From an uncultured Synergistales bacterium (GTDB lineage: Bacteria > Synergistota > Synergistia > Synergistales > Aminobacteriaceae): a stretch of 18,326 nucleotides of DNA. Location: assembly GCA_905233515.1 (NCBI GenBank), contig CAJOEQ010000015.1, positions 4,127-22,452 on the forward strand, written 5' to 3'. Positions 14,492-18,326 of this stretch are shown one piece after another. The first letter of the stretch is position 1. Each line of letters opens with the position of its first letter. The translations under genes and the position numbers were made by a program. The notes below the pieces were generated by a model that was given only the letters and a program-made list of their open reading frames with translations, searched no databases and was not told the DNA's origin.

Positions 14492-15904
14492 TTATTTCCT
14501 GCGTTTTGTGCTTTTTTTCGGCTTATTAGTCGCGTCCATATGATTTAAAGCCTTCTTTGCAGGCTCATAATTCGGGTTAATGCTTAAAGAAGTCTCGAAC
14601 CATTGACGAGCTTCGGGACGTTTACCCATTGAGAGAGCAGTATCTCCGGCCTTGTAAGCTGCTAAATAATCATTCGGGTTTGAGTTAGCTAGTTCGACGT
14701 ATTTATTATAAGCATTTGCTCCCCTGAGTCTCCGTGCGTTTAAATGAGCGACTCTTAACGTGTTAGCTTGTCCTGAAGGGAGTCCTAAAGTCGGAATAAC
14801 TTTCGCGGGATCTGTTGAATTATTCTCATAGCCGCCGGAATTTGCGGGGACTGCTGCCGGTCTTGATTGTTTTGGAGCGGGGGCGGGTGTATATTCAGGT
14901 TCAGGCGTATAATTTGCTTCTGGAGTCTGTACACTTCTCAAAGTGTTATCAAGTCCGTTAATATCAGAACCGAGCGGGGATCTTGGCCGGGATTTCGGGA
15001 ATTCTTTGCGTTTTGCTAAATCTCTTGCTTCACTTGATGAGATAGGCGCAATTTTATCACCTCGACGAATTAATGACGGGTCGCCGCCTTCTTTAACGCC
15101 TCTTGCTGTGCTGAATCCTGTTTGAACGTCAATAATTTGTACGACTGCGATTGTATTTGTCTTGCGTCCGAGTACATTTCCATCCATGTCGTAGACTGCC
15201 TGACCTTCAGAATAAACGCGGTATAATGCGCCCTTTCTTGCTCCTGAAGTTGCACCGACACTCAATGTAACCTCACGGCCCCCGGCTGATAAAACCTGCA
15301 TATACTCATCTGCTACAGTTTCACGGACTCTGACTCCTAATTTTGTTACAGCGTCTTCAACTGCTTTTGCCTCTATGCCGCTTATAGCAGTGCCTTCACT
15401 TGCAGAAATATACGAATTTGAGAAGCTCGTAGCATCTTCTTTTGCTGTGCCTGTCTCTGCCATTGATAAAACTACTTCGCCGGTTGTAACGTTTACTATT
15501 CGCATATCAATTGTAACATTTGCGGTATAAGTTGTTGTGTTAATGAGTCCTCCGAATCCAAAAGAAGAATGCTTTGACTCAAATTGAGTAATAGAACCGA
15601 AAATCATATATTGACAGCCTGCGAGTCTTCCTATTTGGACGGCCATATTTGTGTCAACAAGTCCCGACATTGAGAGCCTATGTTCACGGCCTATATCTTC
15701 GAGTCTTTCACGTTCGATTACAGCGATTTTTTTAGAGTTCGCTATCATTCGCGTAAAAATATCTGTGATTGCTGCTGCCTGATAATCGCTCATGCCCTGA
15801 GCTTTATTCAAGAATCCCATTACGCCGATTCTGTAGACTTCTGCACATGATGCCGAACTGATTAATGCTAGAACGAGAATAAATGCTATTAAAAATTTTT
15901 TCAT
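14492..15904 (-). CDS. Exported CsgG-domain protein with FlgT-C-like domain and C-terminal TPR
   Basis: A 470-residue exported protein with a signal ending near SASCA at 21. Residues about 23-205 form a CsgG-like domain: YRIGVMGFLN, AVIERERLEDIGREHRLS, GRLAGCQYMIFGSITQFE, and IDMRIVNVTTGEVVLSMAETG. Residues about 205-290 resemble the C-terminal domain of FlgT (VTLSVGATSGARKGALYRVY and RRGDKI). A Pro-rich linker near 330-350 leads to two tetratricopeptide-like helical hairpins near 395-455 (YLAAYKAGDTALSMGKRPEA and ARQWFETSLSINPNYEPA). CsgG relatives form outer-membrane export channels or envelope accessory factors; the Cys before the cleavage site does not fit a standard lipobox. It is the last gene of the minus-strand operon, 30 bases after its neighbour, with GGAGG before its ATG. 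Role likely in outer-membrane assembly or secretion. Confidence 0.8.
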   Translation of the reverse strand: MKKFLIAFILVLALISSASCAEVYRIGVMGFLNKAQGMSDYQAAAITDIFTRMIANSKKIAVIERERLEDIGREHRLSMSGLVDTNMAVQIGRLAGCQYMIFGSITQFESKHSSFGFGGLINTTTYTANVTIDMRIVNVTTGEVVLSMAETGTAKEDATSFSNSYISASEGTAISGIEAKAVEDAVTKLGVRVRETVADEYMQVLSAGGREVTLSVGATSGARKGALYRVYSEGQAVYDMDGNVLGRKTNTIAVVQIIDVQTGFSTARGVKEGGDPSLIRRGDKIAPISSSEARDLAKRKEFPKSRPRSPLGSDINGLDNTLRSVQTPEANYTPEPEYTPAPAPKQSRPAAVPANSGGYENNSTDPAKVIPTLGLPSGQANTLRVAHLNARRLRGANAYNKYVELANSNPNDYLAAYKAGDTALSMGKRPEARQWFETSLSINPNYEPAKKALNHMDATNKPKKSTKRRK

Positions 15905-15934
15905 TATAATAAATGCCTCCGTGCTTATAAAAAT

Positions 15935-16534
15935 TTAAAACATTTGATACATGCCTGATTCTACTGCTGACATTATAGCCTTATATGAGGCCTCATCATC
16001 AGTATAGCCGACTTGTTTACCCATTGAGGTTTTGCCGCCTAATTTAGTCCCTCGTGAAGTTACAGCCATTATAGCCGCCGACGCTGTACCAGTATACAAA
16101 TTAAATTCATTTACAACGGGATAACCTGCGCTGACTCTTGCTACAACGGTAGCTGCTGCACTGTAACTCGCATTGAGTCTCATAATAGCGTCGACATTTC
16201 CTTCAAGTGCATAACGTGCGGCCTTTGCTCTTGCTGCTGCCTGTCGTATTCGTCTCATTTTTGCCTCATCGACGACTCTATATCCGTTACTTCTAAGCAT
16301 TTCGACAATAATTGCCTCGGCTGTCTTGACGTGCTGAGGATTATCGCCTGTTACAACGACTGCAATATCGCCTTTTTTCGGCAAAACACTGCGACCGTTT
16401 TCGGTAGATCCTCCATAAGAATAATCATATCTCGGCGACTCTACGTAATTATCAAGTTTTCCGCCGAGTCCTGCCGCACTTGCAAGACTTGTGATTAATA
16501 GTACGAGAATTAACGCTAAAAAAATTTTCCTCAT
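15935..16534 (-). CDS. Small exported protein with CsgG/TolB-N-like domain
   Basis: A 199-residue exported protein with a signal ending near ASA at 20. After a Tyr/Gly-rich segment, residues about 57-190 carry a pattern like the core of CsgG-type domains: DIAVVVTGDNPQHVKTAEAI, EMLRSNGYRVVDEAKMRRIR, RYALEGNVDAIMRL, ATVVARVSAG, and a closing helix DDEASYKAIMSAVESGM. It is much shorter than full CsgG proteins and has no extra domain. Its ATG directly follows the stop of the FlgT-like gene, and AAGGGAGG lies within the last codons of that gene. No specific function can be assigned; by context it works with the two larger envelope proteins on either side. Confidence 0.7.
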   Translation of the reverse strand: MRKIFLALILVLLITSLASAAGLGGKLDNYVESPRYDYSYGGSTENGRSVLPKKGDIAVVVTGDNPQHVKTAEAIIVEMLRSNGYRVVDEAKMRRIRQAAARAKAARYALEGNVDAIMRLNASYSAAATVVARVSAGYPVVNEFNLYTGTASAAIMAVTSRGTKLGGKTSMGKQVGYTDDEASYKAIMSAVESGMYQMF

Positions 16535-17974
16535 TTACTGATTAAGCCTCCCTTGTATTGAGTCAGTGCTTAAGCCCTCAATTTCTATATTAATTTCAGA
16601 TAAACGCCCGGCAATTTCTCTAGCAGTCGTTGATTTGCCTTGAATCTTTAGAGTCATAGTCAAAACTTTTGATTTATAGCCCGTCTCAATTTCTCCTAAA
16701 TCCCTTAATGAGTCCTCAATTTTTGCCGCGTCCGAGAATGAAGGCACGTCAATAATTTCAATTGTGATAAATTTCTCTCCTACTTCGGGTTCAGGTTTTG
16801 CCGAGCCGGGTAACTCAAGCGATTTCTTGACTCGTCCGTTAATAGTTTGTTGCGTCAATGACTCAATTTCGACTCCTATATCAGACAAGAATGATGCAGT
16901 TTTCCGCGCTGTATTCTGTGAGACTAAATCAATTTCAAGCAAATTATCATTATATGAACGCTCAAAGACTTCACCGGATTTGCCGGCCAATTCGCGTAAT
17001 TTTTCCTCAATATTTTCTACATCTTTAAATGACGCGTCGGCAATCTTTATATTAACAGTGATTCCGCCCAGTGATGACCCAGCAGAGGCCATATTATAAG
17101 CGATTTTATATACAATTTGTTCTGCTGCGATTGAGGCCGCTTGTTTAAAGCATCTTTCTGCCCCGCCTTCTACAGTTTGAGCCGGCTTTTTACCTGTTGA
17201 CGCTGAAACAGTTTTAGAACTCACTTGATACGCCGTTTGAGTTAAGACCGCTTTTAACTGCACAGTCCCGCTCACTCCGTATAATCTGATTCCGTGAATT
17301 TTTTGACTCGCAAAAGCCCCGGCAGCCGCTCGTCCTACGACTATAATATCAGCTCTGAGAGTCTTTGCTGCTTCTGACAATTTTAACGGGTCATCAAATG
17401 CTTGTGAAGGATTCAAGTGTAAAAGTGTTCTAGCTTGATCAGGATCAACGATTAAATATCCCGCTCGCTCAAAAATTCGTAATAATTCGCTTTCAGTCGT
17501 AGAAATAAACGGTGCCGCCCCTTCTATAGTCTCATCGATTAAAATCATGATTCGGGGATGACCTATCATAGCTATAACTTCAGGGCCAAGAACGCCGTCA
17601 AGTGCCTTCTCTTCGACTCTGCAGCTACCTATAATGTTTAATACGCCGTCTTGATCTACTTTTTCGCTCAAGACCTTAAAATCTTTCACGAGTCCCCGAG
17701 TTTTTGAGAATACTTTATCTTGAGTAACCGCGAAATTTTCCATTTCTGTAATTCCAGTAACACACGCTCCGATTGCTTTCTCCAGTGCGTCGCGATATGC
17801 CATTCTCAAAGCCTCATCACGAGCCGCTTTTTTCTGGCCATTTCTGACAGGAGCGTAACCTTCCGCATCATCGACGATATAATAACCGTTTTGATTTATG
17901 ACTCGTGCAAAAGCAGGAATAACGCAGGAAATTATTACAAGACAAGCGAGTAAAAGCACACAAAATTTTTTCAT
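16535..17974 (-). CDS. FlgT-like exported protein with duplicated C-terminal domain
   Basis: A 479-residue exported protein with a signal ending near AFA at 23. Residues about 30-128 match the FlgT N-terminal domain: VDDAEGYAPV, then ARDEALRMAYRDALEKAIGA, RGLVKDFKVLSE, and IGSCRVEEKAL. Residues about 138-300 resemble the FlgT middle/CsgG-like domain (PRIMILIDE, FERAGYLIVD, LRADIIVVGRA). The C-terminus has two copies of a module of about 75 residues (305-382 and 403-477). FlgT is known from Vibrio flagellar H-ring assembly, but no flagellar gene is in this window, so a general envelope or outer-membrane role is as likely. GAGGTGAG lies just before its ATG, overlapping the stop of the upstream small gene, which suggests coupling. 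Confidence 0.8.
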   Translation of the reverse strand: MKKFCVLLLACLVIISCVIPAFARVINQNGYYIVDDAEGYAPVRNGQKKAARDEALRMAYRDALEKAIGACVTGITEMENFAVTQDKVFSKTRGLVKDFKVLSEKVDQDGVLNIIGSCRVEEKALDGVLGPEVIAMIGHPRIMILIDETIEGAAPFISTTESELLRIFERAGYLIVDPDQARTLLHLNPSQAFDDPLKLSEAAKTLRADIIVVGRAAAGAFASQKIHGIRLYGVSGTVQLKAVLTQTAYQVSSKTVSASTGKKPAQTVEGGAERCFKQAASIAAEQIVYKIAYNMASAGSSLGGITVNIKIADASFKDVENIEEKLRELAGKSGEVFERSYNDNLLEIDLVSQNTARKTASFLSDIGVEIESLTQQTINGRVKKSLELPGSAKPEPEVGEKFITIEIIDVPSFSDAAKIEDSLRDLGEIETGYKSKVLTMTLKIQGKSTTAREIAGRLSEINIEIEGLSTDSIQGRLNQ

Positions 17975-17978
17975 TTTC

Positions 17979-18245
17979 TCACCTCGATAATTTTAACTGG
18001 CCTTTAACTGTGTAAGTTTTGCCGTCCCATTCGCCTTCTAAGATCTCTACATGTTTCATAAAGCCGCTTATTGAGCCTTTGTGATTCCGGCTGTATTTGC
18101 GCAGTAAATTTTTTTGTAGATCAAGAATAGCACCGCGCCGAGCCATTGCCCTAGCTCTTGAAGGATTTACACCCTTTGGAGCAGTACCGACTCCCGACGC
18201 AGTGAGAATAATTGCAAGCAAAAAAAGTGATAAAGCACGTTTCAT
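17979..18245 (-). CDS. Small exported LPP20-like protein
   Basis: An 88-residue protein with a signal peptide ending near VGTA at 22 and a mature part of about 66 residues. The segment SRARAMARRGAILDLQKNLL at 29-48 matches the helix repeated in LPP20 and FlgT-N domains, where runs of alanine/arginine precede a processed strand pair; WDGKTYTVKGQLKLSR ends the protein as the final strand. It is shorter than typical LPP20 proteins and could be a minimal version of the N-terminal domain of the FlgT-like protein encoded just downstream (four-base gap). There is no Cys for lipidation. AGCAGGT precedes the ATG weakly. Function unknown, probably with the other envelope proteins of the operon. Confidence 0.7.
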   Translation of the reverse strand: MKRALSLFLLAIILTASGVGTAPKGVNPSRARAMARRGAILDLQKNLLRKYSRNHKGSISGFMKHVEILEGEWDGKTYTVKGQLKLSR

Positions 18246-18251
18246 TATAAA

Positions 18252-18326
18252 TTACCTGCTGACTATAATAACTTTGCAGTCCTTCCTGAAGTCATAAGAA
18301 CTGCTGCGAATTTGTGCGGCTGCTGA
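18252..18326 (-). CDS. C-terminal fragment of an upstream minus-strand gene (cut by window edge)
   Basis: On the minus strand a frame is open from the window edge for 24 codons and ends with TAA at 18254-18252. The last residues read DFRKDCKVIIVSR. The stop lies six bases before the ATG of the small LPP20-like gene and the AGCAGGT before that ATG overlaps it, as in the rest of this operon. Too short to identify and could be a chance open frame. Confidence 0.4.
   Translation of the reverse strand, partial: SAAAQIRSSSYDFRKDCKVIIVSR

Overview
The window reads as chromosomal DNA from a Gram-negative, AT-rich bacterium (about 38-40% GC by eye). Many Sec signal peptides, a periplasmic UshA-type nucleotidase and CsgG/FlgT/LPP20-like envelope proteins imply an outer membrane. 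The mix of FlgT/CsgG-like envelope proteins, GTG/TTG starts and long tight operons would fit an anaerobic gut or rumen Synergistota-like bacterium. That taxonomic guess is weak. No RNA gene, insertion sequence, CRISPR array or phage gene was found, and no gene-free stretch exceeds about 240 bases.

Layout. (1) Positions 1-1044 hold the C-terminal half of a RadD-like superfamily 2 helicase with a four-cysteine zinc finger, cut by the window edge. (2) A 238-base AT-rich gap carries a plausible promoter. (3) Positions 1283-14430 hold thirteen plus-strand genes with gaps of at most about 30 bases, probably one operon. Its first part is a partner-switching module: a degenerate anti-sigma-like ATPase fold, a STAS protein, a membrane acyltransferase, a membrane-anchored SpoIIE/RsbU-type phosphatase, an intact RsbW-type kinase, and a STAS domain fused to an APH-like pseudokinase. 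Its second part is an ABC-uptake-like module: five tandem paralogous family-3 solute-binding proteins, one HisM/GlnP-type permease, and a GlnQ-type ATPase whose C-terminus is a second degenerate RsbW-like domain. A UshA-type 5'-nucleotidase closes the operon. (4) A bidirectional hairpin terminator at 14442-14477 separates the convergent operons. (5) On the minus strand, 18326 down to 14492, lies an exported-protein operon: the tail of an unknown gene, a small LPP20-like protein, a FlgT-like protein with a duplicated C-terminal domain, a small CsgG-like protein, and a CsgG-TPR protein.

The most interesting object is the 1283-14430 operon. Partner-switching signalling and an amino-acid-type ABC transporter are joined both by gene order and by protein fusion. 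Several catalytic sites appear lost: the Walker A loop of the ABC ATPase is shortened, both catalytic Asp residues of the kinase-like domain are Asn, and two of the three RsbW-like domains lack nucleotide-binding residues. The five binding proteins look circularly permuted (lobe 2 before lobe 1). My inference is that the locus is an envelope signalling system that senses solutes through binding proteins and passes the signal through STAS phosphorylation, rather than a simple importer. No sigma factor or other output is present in the window.
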